This document shows positions 1 through 6,703 of a DNA stretch of 64,000 bases, piece by piece. Numbering within the stretch: the first letter of the stretch is position 1; the number at the start of each line of letters is the position of its first letter. Location: assembly GCF_003937945.1 (NCBI RefSeq), contig NZ_RSEC01000053.1, positions 124,001 to 188,000 of the forward strand, given 5' to 3'. The notes under the pieces are model-generated. The model was not told the origin of the DNA and did not search any database. It saw only the letters and a list, made by a program, of their open reading frames with translations. The position numbers were made by a program, and so were the translations under genes. Origin of the DNA: Amycolatopsis eburnea (lineage in GTDB: Bacteria; Actinomycetota; Actinomycetes; Mycobacteriales; Pseudonocardiaceae).

Positions 1-1
1 G

Positions 2-289
2 ACCCCGGGCCGCGGCGTCGGCTTCCCGGACCCCGGCAGCCGCGGCCTCGTCGAACTGGACCTGGCCCCGGGCGACACGCTCCTGCTCTACACGGACGGC
101 CTGGTGGAGAGCCGCAAGGACATCGACGAAGGCCAGGCCCGGTTGCTGAAGCTGGCGGAGACCCTCCGCACCCACCCGGCCCCGACCCTGCCCCGCGAGC
201 TGGTGACGAGGATGCACGACATCGTCCGGCACGCCGACGACACGGTGGTCCTGGCGCTCCGCCGCCCGACTGTCCTTTCCGGACGGTAG
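2..289 (+). CDS. SpoIIE-type protein phosphatase, C-terminal end (partial)
   Basis: The gene enters from the left edge; only about 95 C-terminal residues are present. The stretch LAPGDTLLLYTDGLVESR, followed about 50 residues later by HADDTVVLALRR, is the end of a PP2C-like SpoIIE domain; the TDG and the late DDTV aspartates are metal-binding positions in this family. Such proteins dephosphorylate anti-sigma-factor antagonists or act downstream of PAS/GAF sensors. The sensory N-terminus lies outside the window, so the input signal cannot be judged. The frame is open from base 2 to the stop at 287-289. Confidence 0.85.
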   Translation, partial: TPGRGVGFPDPGSRGLVELDLAPGDTLLLYTDGLVESRKDIDEGQARLLKLAETLRTHPAPTLPRELVTRMHDIVRHADDTVVLALRRPTVLSGR

Positions 290-378
290 CCGGTCTCGGC
301 GCCGACTACGGCGCTACGCCGGTTTCAGCCCACGCCGCACCCAGCGCCGGCGTCGGCCCGCCGCCTCACCGACCACGG

Positions 379-514
379 CGCCACTCCACCGCCCGGCCCC
401 GCACCCCGCACCGACCGCGTTCCCGCGCCCGCACCGGCCGCGCCGCCACGGTCCCGACTAAGCCGTCGCACCGCCCACAACGCCACTCCGCTGCCCGGCC
501 CCGCGCCCCGCACC
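379..514. repeat. GC-rich direct repeat between convergent genes
   Basis: The 270-bp gap between the phosphatase gene end and the GntR gene end holds no gene. It contains a direct repeat of about 34 bp, at 379-412 and 481-514, starting CGCCACTCC and ending CCCCGCACC, with a few substitutions and a period of 102 bp. The long reading frames across it are compositional artefacts. Confidence 0.5.
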
Positions 515-559
515 TGCCGCACTCCCGCCGAACCCGCTCCACCGCACCAAGAACCGCAC

Positions 560-1336
560 TCACCCCGGCCCATTGGTCAGCGAAAGGTTGAACGTGTACC
601 GCGAAGCCCGGTACACGTGCCACCCGTACTCGACCACCCGCCCGGTGTCGTCGTAAGTCGTCCGCTGCATCGTCAGCAGCGCCGCACCCGGCTCCTCGCG
701 CAGCAGCTCCGCGTCCTCCTCGGTCGCCGTCCGCGCGCCGATGTTCTGCTCCGCCGCGTGCAGCCGGACCCCCGCCGAGCGCAGCAGCTGGTAGAGGCCG
801 CGTTCGCGCAGCTCGTCGTCGGTCGGGTCGATGACGCCGTCGGGCAGGTAGTTGTTCATCAGGGCGAGCGGTTCGCCGTCGGTGGACCGGATCCGCGTCA
901 GGCGGCGCACGCGGGTCAGGCCGGGCGCCTCCAGCAGCTCGGCCACCTCCCCGTCGGCGTCCTCGACGCGGTTGGCCAGCACCGCCGTCCCGGGCTTGCC
1001 GCCCAGCCCGGCGAGGTCGTCGAACAGGCTGCTCAGCCGCAGCGGGCGGGCGACCTTGGTGCGGACGACCTGCGTGCCGACCCCGCGCCGCCGCACGAGC
1101 AGCCCCTGGTTGACCAGCGTCTGGATCGCCTGGCGGACGGTCGGGCGCGAGAGGCGCAGGTTCGCGGCGAGGTCGACTTCGTTGCCCAGCCGGGCGCCCG
1201 CCGGCAGCCTGCCGTCCGCGATCGCGGCGTGCAGCTGCCGCGAAACCTGGAAGTACAGCGGCTCGGGGCTGCCCGGGTCCACGACGATCTCCCGGCCGGG
1301 ATCCCAGGACCCGAAGGTGACGTCCGGCTTGCTCAT
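560..1336 (-). CDS. GntR-family transcriptional regulator (HutC/UTRA type)
   Basis: This 258-residue protein has an N-terminal winged helix (about residues 25-95, with QVSRQLHAAIADGRLPAG and the recognition segment LRLSRPTVRQAIQTLVNQGLL) and a C-terminal UTRA effector domain (about 105-245, ending VVEYGWHVYRASRYTF). UTRA regulators usually sense a sugar or amino-acid metabolite. The gene is divergent from an aldolase-like gene followed by mmsA, and the 121-bp gap contains TGTC-TT-GACA inside a longer TTGTC/GACAA palindrome. In corynebacteria a GntR repressor (IolR) sits beside homologues of both downstream genes in the inositol cluster. A role as local repressor of 1458-3828 is my inference. 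Confidence 0.88.
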   Translation of the reverse strand: MSKPDVTFGSWDPGREIVVDPGSPEPLYFQVSRQLHAAIADGRLPAGARLGNEVDLAANLRLSRPTVRQAIQTLVNQGLLVRRRGVGTQVVRTKVARPLRLSSLFDDLAGLGGKPGTAVLANRVEDADGEVAELLEAPGLTRVRRLTRIRSTDGEPLALMNNYLPDGVIDPTDDELRERGLYQLLRSAGVRLHAAEQNIGARTATEEDAELLREEPGAALLTMQRTTYDDTGRVVEYGWHVYRASRYTFNLSLTNGPG

Positions 1337-1379
1337 CCCCGGATGCTACCGCCTCGGCCGCCCACGTAGGGATGACGTG

Positions 1380-1399
1380 TTGTCCATATGTCTTGACAA
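1380..1399. promoter_or_regulatory. Probable GntR operator and promoter
   Basis: In the divergent gap, TTGTC (1380-1384) and GACAA (1395-1399) form an inverted repeat that includes the inner palindrome TGTCTTGACA (1389-1398). TTGACA at 1393-1398 could be a -35 hexamer for the rightward operon, so a regulator bound here would block RNA polymerase. Confidence 0.5.
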
Positions 1400-1457
1400 A
1401 GTCCCGAGCCACTGGAATCGTCGATCGCGGAACGACCCTGGGAGGGGGAGCACAACC

Positions 1458-2327
1458 GTGACCGACATGCTGCGGCGGATCGTCGCCCAACGCGTGCGCA
1501 ACCCGGAAGCGATCGCCGAAGCGGCCGCGAACCGGGTGCGGGCCGCGTCGCCGTTCAACGACAAGGGCCGCACGATGATCATCGCCGCGGACCACCCCGC
1601 CCGTGGCGCGAACGCGGTGGGCGGCGACCCGGCGGCGATGGCCGACCGCGGCGAACTCTTGGAACGGTTGTGCCTCGCACTCGAACGCCCCGGCGTCACC
1701 GGCGTGCTCGCGACCGCGGACGTCATCGACGACCTGCTGCTGCTCGGCGTGCTGGACGGCAAGACGGTGTTCGGCTCGATGAACCGCACCGGGCTGGCCG
1801 GCTCGAGCTTCGAGATCGACGACCGCTTCGCCTGCTACGACGCCGAAGCGATCGAGCGGATGCGTTTCGACGGCGGCAAGACGTTGACCCGGATCTGCCT
1901 CGACGACCCCGCCACCCCCAGCGTCCTGGAAAACACCGCGAAAGCCGTCAACGACCTGGCGGACCGCAAGCTGATCGCGCTGGTCGAGCCGTTCCTGTCG
2001 GTCTGGGCCGGCGGGCGCCTCAAGAACGACCTCTCCCCCGACGCCGTGATCAAGTCCATCACCATCGCCGCCGGGCTCGGCCGCTCGTCGGCCTACACGT
2101 GGCTCAAGCTGCCGGTGGTGGACGAGATGGAGCGCGTGCTGGCGTCCTCGACGCTGCCCGCCGTCCTGCTCGGCGGCGAGGTCAAGGACGCCGACGCGGC
2201 CTTCTCGGCGTGGCAACGGGCCCTCGCGCTGCCGACCGTGCAGGGCCTCGTGGTCGGGCGCTCGCTGCTCTACCCGCACGACGGCGACGTCGCCAAGGCC
2301 GTCGACACCGCGGTGGGCCTGCTGTGA
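1458..2327 (+). CDS. Aldolase-like (beta/alpha)8 protein of the Cgl0159 family
   Basis: A 289-residue protein resembling the class I aldolase-like family found beside iolC and mmsA/iolA in actinobacterial inositol clusters. Visible landmarks are TMIIAADHPARGANAVGG near residue 35, LALVEPFLSVW-like strand LIALVEPFLS near 180, and TWLKLPVV near 215, whose lysine is in a plausible Schiff-base position. The start is GTG 1458, preceded by a strong purine-rich GGGAGGGGG ribosome site; the frame runs open far upstream but upstream sequence is promoter. It lies 16 bp before mmsA and is surely co-transcribed with it. The exact reaction is not established for this family; an aldol cleavage in inositol or deoxy-sugar breakdown is plausible. 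Confidence 0.75.
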   Translation: MTDMLRRIVAQRVRNPEAIAEAAANRVRAASPFNDKGRTMIIAADHPARGANAVGGDPAAMADRGELLERLCLALERPGVTGVLATADVIDDLLLLGVLDGKTVFGSMNRTGLAGSSFEIDDRFACYDAEAIERMRFDGGKTLTRICLDDPATPSVLENTAKAVNDLADRKLIALVEPFLSVWAGGRLKNDLSPDAVIKSITIAAGLGRSSAYTWLKLPVVDEMERVLASSTLPAVLLGGEVKDADAAFSAWQRALALPTVQGLVVGRSLLYPHDGDVAKAVDTAVGLL

Positions 2328-2343
2328 ACCTGGAGGAGCAAGC

Positions 2344-3828
2344 GTGAACACCATCGAACACTGGATCAACGGCACGGCCACGTCTGCGGGCTCCACTCGC
2401 AGGGCGCCCGTCTACGACCCGGCCACCGGACAGCAGCAGGCCGAAGTCCTGCTCGCCGAAGCGTCCGATGTGGACACCGCGGTCGCGGCCGCGGGCAAGG
2501 CCTTCGAGACGTGGGGCAACTCCTCGCTTTCCCAGCGCACCAAGGTGATGTTCGCCTTCCGCGAGCTGCTGGTGCGGCACGAGGACGAGCTGGCGCGGAT
2601 CATCTCGAGCGAGCACGGCAAGGTGATCGAGGACGCCCGCGGCGAGGTCGTGCGCGGCCGGGAAGTCGTCGAGTACGCGTGCGGCATCGCCGACGCGCTC
2701 AAGGGCAGCTTCTCCGACCAGGTCTCCCGCGACGTCGACGTGCACGACTTCCGGCAGCCGCTCGGGGTGGTCGCCGGGATCACGCCGTTCAACTTCCCGA
2801 TCATGGTGCCGCTGTGGATGCACCCGATCGCGATCGCCACCGGCAACACGTTCGTCCTCAAGCCGAGCGAGCGCGACCCCTCGGCCTCGAACTTCGTCGC
2901 GCGGCTGTACGCCGAAGCCGGTCTGCCGGACGGCGTGTTCAACGTCGTGCACGGCGACAAGACCGCGGTCGACGCGATCCTCGACCACCCGGACATCGCG
3001 GCCGTGTCGTTCGTCGGCTCGACGCCGATCGCCAAGTACGTGCACGAGCGCGGCACCGCGGCCGGCAAGCGCGTCCAGGCACTCGGCGGCGCGAAGAACC
3101 ACGCGGTGGTCCTGCCCGACGCCGACCTGGACTACGCGGCCGACCACCTCACCGCGGCGGCGTTCGGCTCGGCCGGCCAGCGCTGCATGGCGATCTCGGT
3201 CGGCGTGGCGGTCGGCGCGGCCGGCGACAAGCTCGTCGAGATCCTCGAGCGGAAGGCCAACGAGGTCAAGGTCGGCCCGGGCAGCGACCCGGCGAGCGAC
3301 ATGGGCCCGGTCGTCACCGAAGCCGCCCGCGAGCGGGTGGTGAACTCCGTCGCGCGAGGCGCCGAGCAGGGCGCGACGGTGGTCGTCGACGGCCGCGGCC
3401 TGCGAGTCGAAGGCCACGACGAGGGCTTCTTCGTCGGACCGTCCCTTTTGGACAAGGTGACCACGGAGATGGACGCCTACCGCGAGGAGATCTTCGGCCC
3501 GGTCCTGGCGATCGTCCGCACGGACACGGTCGACGAGGCGATCGCGGTCATCAACGCCAACCCGTACGGCAACGGCACCGCGATCTTCACCGCCGGCGGC
3601 GAGGCCGCCCGCAAGTTCCAGCGCGAGGTCAAGGTGGGCATGATCGGCGTCAACGTCCCGATCCCGGTCCCGATGTCGTACTACTCCTTCGGCGGCTGGA
3701 AGGACTCCCTCATCGGCGACAGCCCCATCCACGGCCCGGCAGGCGTCCGCTTCTACACCCGCGCCAAGGTCGTCACCACCCGCTGGCCGCACACGGAAGC
3801 GGGGTTCAACTTCCCGACGTCGAACTGA
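2344..3828 (+). CDS. mmsA: CoA-acylating methylmalonate-semialdehyde dehydrogenase
   Basis: This 494-residue aldehyde dehydrogenase converts methylmalonate or malonate semialdehyde, NAD+ and CoA to propionyl- or acetyl-CoA, the last step of valine and myo-inositol catabolism. Seen: NAD-binding region GVVAGITPFNFP (about residue 140), catalytic Cys281 in GQRCMAIS, and QALGGAKNH near residue 250, where the general-base glutamate of hydrolytic ALDHs is replaced by asparagine (Asn252), which is diagnostic of the CoA-acylating branch. Full family length. The RBS GGAGG lies 7 bases before ATG 2344. It is the second gene of an operon with the aldolase-like gene, probably under the divergent GntR regulator. 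Confidence 0.95.
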   Translation: MNTIEHWINGTATSAGSTRRAPVYDPATGQQQAEVLLAEASDVDTAVAAAGKAFETWGNSSLSQRTKVMFAFRELLVRHEDELARIISSEHGKVIEDARGEVVRGREVVEYACGIADALKGSFSDQVSRDVDVHDFRQPLGVVAGITPFNFPIMVPLWMHPIAIATGNTFVLKPSERDPSASNFVARLYAEAGLPDGVFNVVHGDKTAVDAILDHPDIAAVSFVGSTPIAKYVHERGTAAGKRVQALGGAKNHAVVLPDADLDYAADHLTAAAFGSAGQRCMAISVGVAVGAAGDKLVEILERKANEVKVGPGSDPASDMGPVVTEAARERVVNSVARGAEQGATVVVDGRGLRVEGHDEGFFVGPSLLDKVTTEMDAYREEIFGPVLAIVRTDTVDEAIAVINANPYGNGTAIFTAGGEAARKFQREVKVGMIGVNVPIPVPMSYYSFGGWKDSLIGDSPIHGPAGVRFYTRAKVVTTRWPHTEAGFNFPTSN

Positions 3829-3831
3829 CTC

Positions 3832-4140
3832 CCGCCAGCGGGCCAGCAGCCCATGCGCCACGACGTCGGTGGCCGTGCGAGGCAGCCCGCCGTCGCGACT
3901 TCCTCGGAGTCGACCGTCCGAAGCTCCCCCGCCACCACGCCGCGGCGGAGCGCGTCCACCAGGCGGCCGTTCTGCTCGGCGACCGCCCGGACCAACCGCT
4001 CGGCCAGCTCCTTGATCGGCAACGACTCGGGCGGCGCGTACAGCCGGCTGGTGGCCGCCGACCACCCGGACCGTCTCGGGCGGTGTCGGCGCGGTACAGC
4101 CGGGCGGCTCGTCCGGGACTTCCGCCAGCCGGCGCGAGTA
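3832..4140 (-). pseudogene. Degenerate C-terminal remnant of a TetR-like regulator
   Basis: The 352-bp gap between mmsA and the next gene has no intact reading frame. On the minus strand it carries regulator-like pieces in different frames: LPIKELAERLVRAVAEQNGR, then DALRRGVVAGELRTVDSEEV, then after a frame change TDVVAHGLLARWRES. That order and spacing resemble the ligand-domain end of a TetR regulator. No helix-turn-helix half is present, because the region upstream is the start of a plus-strand gene. I read it as a truncated, frameshifted relic; the family assignment rests on these short segments. Confidence 0.4.
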
Positions 4141-4168
4141 ACCGGAACACACTTCTCCGGTTTCCGGT
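4141..4168. promoter_or_regulatory. Inverted repeat before the deazaflavin reductase gene
   Basis: ACCGGAA (4141-4147) and TTCCGGT (4162-4168) are perfect inverted arms separated by 14 bp, overlapping the candidate -10 hexamer TACGGT (4168-4173). This may be the operator left behind by the decayed regulator next to it. Confidence 0.35.
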
Positions 4169-4180
4169 ACGGTGGACCCC

Positions 4181-4540
4181 ATGGGGTACCGAGGCCCGCT
4201 CCCGAAGAACGCCGTCGCCCGCGTCAACACCTGCGTGGGCGCACTCCGGACGTCACCGCGCTGGGGACGGCTGGTCCGCCGCCACCTGACCCAGGTGACC
4301 TACACCGGCCGCCGCTCCGGTCGCACCTTCACCACTCCCGTCGGCTACCGGCGCACCGGCGACGTCGTCACGATCGGCGTCCGCCTCCCGGACGCGAAGT
4401 CGTGGTGGCGCAACTTCACCGGCGACGGCGCCCCGTTGTCGCTGGAACTCGACGACACCGACCGCACCGGGCACGCCGTCGCCCGCCGCGACGAAAAGGG
4501 CCGGGTCACGGTGACCGTCCGGCTGGACGCACCCGCCTAG
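4181..4540 (+). CDS. Deazaflavin-dependent nitroreductase/quinone reductase family (DUF385)
   Basis: A 119-residue single-domain protein of the Ddn-like family with the signature VTYTGRRSGRTFTTPVGYRRTGD (about residues 37-59), which in relatives lines the F420 phosphate pocket, and the following strand DVVTIGVRLPDAKSWWRNF. Members reduce quinones or nitro compounds using F420H2, though short paralogues are often uncharacterised. An upstream ATG (4172) is in frame, but TACGGT at 4168-4173 lies 7 bases before ATG 4181, typical of a leaderless transcript, so I prefer 4181. Its stop overlaps that of the convergent TetR gene by CTAG. Confidence 0.8.
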   Translation: MGYRGPLPKNAVARVNTCVGALRTSPRWGRLVRRHLTQVTYTGRRSGRTFTTPVGYRRTGDVVTIGVRLPDAKSWWRNFTGDGAPLSLELDDTDRTGHAVARRDEKGRVTVTVRLDAPA

Positions 4541-5103
4541 CGGGCCATCCCGTGCCAGAGCAGTTCGGCCAGGCTCGCGGCCTCGCCCCGCCAGTCGCCG
4601 CCCGGGTCGAGCAGCAGCAGGCCGGCCAGGCCGCGCAGCACCACCACCGGGTCGAGGCCGGGCCGCACCGTGCCCGCCGCTTCGTTCGCTTCGAGCAGTG
4701 CCGCCATCGCGCCGATCATGGACTCGTACGCGCTCGCGGGCAGCTCGCCGCGCGAGGCCGTCGCGCGGCGCAGGGCGTCGGCGAGCCCCTTCTTCGTCAT
4801 CATGTAGTGCGCCAGGTGGTCGGTGACCCACACCCGGAACGCCTCGGCCGGCCCGTGCTTGTCCAGCAGCACCGGCACGATGTCCACGATGTGCCGCACC
4901 TCGCGCTGGTAGACCGCGAGGATCAGCGACTCCGGCGTCGGGAAGTGCCGGTACACCGTGCCGACGCCGACCTCGGCCTGCTTCGCGATCGCGTTGAACG
5001 AGACCTCGCCCGTCCGGGCCAGCGACTCCCCGGCCGCGACGAGGATGCGCTCGTGGTTGCGCCGGGTGTCCGCGCGCCGGGGGCTGACCGAGCCCGTCGT
5101 CAT
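4537..5103 (-). CDS. TetR-family regulator of the adjacent oxidoreductase operon
   Basis: A 188-residue repressor with N-terminal helix-turn-helix (RRNHERILVAAGESLARTGE ... VGVGTVYRHFPTPESLILAVY, about residues 12-65) and an alpha-helical ligand domain. ATG 5103 is chosen because the helix-turn-helix begins 10 residues later; upstream in-frame codons run into the promoter. It is divergent from the three molybdenum oxidoreductase genes, and the 198-bp gap contains two copies of the same palindrome (5192 and 5228), so autoregulation and repression of the operon are likely. The ligand is unknown; an aldehyde or aromatic substrate of the enzyme would be logical. Confidence 0.9.
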   Translation of the reverse strand: MTTGSVSPRRADTRRNHERILVAAGESLARTGEVSFNAIAKQAEVGVGTVYRHFPTPESLILAVYQREVRHIVDIVPVLLDKHGPAEAFRVWVTDHLAHYMMTKKGLADALRRATASRGELPASAYESMIGAMAALLEANEAAGTVRPGLDPVVVLRGLAGLLLLDPGGDWRGEAASLAELLWHGMAR

Positions 5104-5191
5104 CGTCCCTCCCGTTCCTCGTTCCGCATCGGGTGTCCGTCCGAATCTAACCCAGACCTGGAGCAACTCCAGCGTGACTGGTTCGTTGCGA

Positions 5192-5209
5192 AGCGGATTG
5201 TAATCCGCT
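5192..5209. promoter_or_regulatory. TetR operator 1 (palindrome)
   Basis: AGCGGATT (5192-5199) and AATCCGCT (5202-5209) are perfect 8-bp arms around GT. The same half-sites recur 36 bp downstream. Confidence 0.7.
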
Positions 5210-5227
5210 AGCCTCGCGACCAGGTGA

Positions 5228-5245
5228 AGCGGATGACTATCCGCT
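5228..5245. promoter_or_regulatory. TetR operator 2 (palindrome)
   Basis: AGCGGAT (5228-5234) and ATCCGCT (5239-5245) surround a 4-bp centre. Total length and half-sites match operator 1, and the centres are 36 bp apart. It lies between the promoter region and GTG 5302. Confidence 0.7.
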
Positions 5246-5301
5246 CCCTTGATCGCCGCCACCACCACCGCCCGCACCGGGCGAGCTGCGGAAAGAGACC
5301 A

Positions 5302-5754
5302 GTGGACATCTCACTCGAAGTCAACGGCAGTACCGAACACCTCACCGTCGATCCCGGCGTGACGCTCCTGGACGCGCTGCGCGAGCGCCTCGAGGTCACC
5401 GGCCCCAAGAAGGGCTGCGACCGCGGTCAGTGCGGCGCCTGCACGGTGCACGTCGGCGGGCGGCCCGTGCTGTCGTGCCTGACCCTCGCCGCCACCGTCA
5501 AGGAGCCGGTCACCACCGTCGAAGGACTGTCCACAGCGGACGAGCTGCACCCGGTGCAGCAGGCGTTCGTGGACCAGGACGCGCTGCAGTGCGGGTTCTG
5601 CACCGCCGGGCAGATCATGTCCGCGGTCGCCGCCGTCGAGCAGGGCGTCGAGGACGTGCGCGAGTTCATGTCCGGCAACCTCTGCCGGTGCGCCGCCTAC
5701 CCGAACATCGTCAAGGCCGTCGAGCAGGCGAGGAGCGCCGATGCGTCCCTTTGA
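5302..5754 (+). CDS. Aldehyde oxidoreductase, [2Fe-2S] subunit (PaoA/CoxS type)
   Basis: A 150-residue electron-transfer subunit of the xanthine oxidase family. The N-terminal plant-type ferredoxin domain has GCDRGQCGACTVHVGG (about residues 44-59) with a later C in VLSC; the C-terminal four-helix domain has CGFCTAGQIM (about 97-106) and NLCRCAAYPNI (about 129-139) for the second cluster. GTG 5302 follows the purine-rich GAAAGAGA and gives the usual N-terminus DISLEVNG; a longer frame upstream overlaps the operators. No Tat signal is seen, unlike E. coli PaoA. The end overlaps the FAD subunit gene by 14 bp. Confidence 0.93.
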   Translation: MDISLEVNGSTEHLTVDPGVTLLDALRERLEVTGPKKGCDRGQCGACTVHVGGRPVLSCLTLAATVKEPVTTVEGLSTADELHPVQQAFVDQDALQCGFCTAGQIMSAVAAVEQGVEDVREFMSGNLCRCAAYPNIVKAVEQARSADASL

Positions 5755-6703
5755 GCTGACCGCGCCCACCACCGTCGAAGCGGCGCTCGCGACCCCCGGC
5801 ACCTTCCTCGCCGGCGGCACGACGCTCGTCGACCTCATGAAGCTCGACGTCCTCACCCCCGAGCACGTCCTCGACATCAACCAGGTCCCGCTGCGCGGCA
5901 TCGACACCAGCGACGGCCTGCGCTTCGGCGCGCTCGAGCGGATGAGCGCCATCGCCGCGCACCCGCAGGTGTACCCGGCGATCTCGCGGGCCCTGCTGCT
6001 GAGCGCGTCCCAGCAGCTGCGGAACATGGCCAGCATCGGCGGGAACCTGCTGCAGCGCACGCGCTGCTCGTACTTCCGCGACGTCGCCTCGCCGTGCAAC
6101 AAGCGCGTGCCGGGCAGCGGCTGCCCCGCGCTCACCAACGCGAACCGGATGCACGCGATCCTCGGCACCAGCGACTCGTGCGCCGCGACGCACGCCAGCG
6201 ACGTCGCGGTCGCCCTGGTCGCGCTCGACGCCCGCGTGCAGCTGGCCGACGCCGACGGCACGCGCGAAGTCGCCCTCCGCGACTTCTACCAGCTGCCCGG
6301 CGACACCCCGGCGCTGGAGAACGACCTGCGGCCGGGCGAACTGATCACCGAGGTGATCGTGCCCCGCCTGGACTGGGCGGCGAACTCCACCTACGTCAAG
6401 GTGCGCGACCGGCAGTCCTACGAGTTCGCGCTGTGCTCGGCCGCCGTCGCGCTGGACGTCCGGGACGGCGTCGTCGCCGACGCGCGCGTCGCGGCCGGCG
6501 GCGTGGGGACCGTGCCGTGGCACCTGCCTGCCGTCGAAGCCGCGCTGCGCGGCCGCCCGGCGACCCAGGCCACTTTCGAAGAAGCCGCCGCCGCGGCGGC
6601 CGATGGCGCCCGACCGTTGTCCGACAACGGGTACAAGGTGCCGCTGCTCAAGCGGACCCTCGTCCGCGCGCTGCTCGAACTGACCGAGGAGAGCACCCGA
6701 TGA
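5741..6703 (+). CDS. Aldehyde oxidoreductase, FAD subunit with extra Fe-S cysteines (PaoB type)
   Basis: A 320-residue FAD-binding subunit. FLAGGTTLVDLMKLDV (about residues 23-38) and ASIGGNLLQRTRC (about 97-109) are the flavin-binding loops. The stretch from residue 106 to 150 contains TRCSYF, SPCNKR, GSGC and DSC plus a DAVxLxALDA-like segment; relatives with this cysteine-rich insert (E. coli PaoB/YagS) carry an additional [4Fe-4S] cluster not found in CoxM or ordinary xanthine dehydrogenase. The gene begins inside the small-subunit gene and ends in ATGA overlap with the large subunit, so synthesis is translationally coupled. Confidence 0.9.
   Translation: MRPFELTAPTTVEAALATPGTFLAGGTTLVDLMKLDVLTPEHVLDINQVPLRGIDTSDGLRFGALERMSAIAAHPQVYPAISRALLLSASQQLRNMASIGGNLLQRTRCSYFRDVASPCNKRVPGSGCPALTNANRMHAILGTSDSCAATHASDVAVALVALDARVQLADADGTREVALRDFYQLPGDTPALENDLRPGELITEVIVPRLDWAANSTYVKVRDRQSYEFALCSAAVALDVRDGVVADARVAAGGVGTVPWHLPAVEAALRGRPATQATFEEAAAAAADGARPLSDNGYKVPLLKRTLVRALLELTEESTR

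Noticed and set aside
366..2396. Long minus-strand open frame (676 residues) across the GntR and aldolase region
   Set aside because: It is an arginine/alanine/glycine-rich antisense shadow with no domain; the GntR protein and the aldolase-like gene explain the region.
2182..4230. 682-residue minus-strand frame opposite mmsA
   Set aside because: Low-complexity antisense frame; mmsA on the plus strand is complete with catalytic residues.
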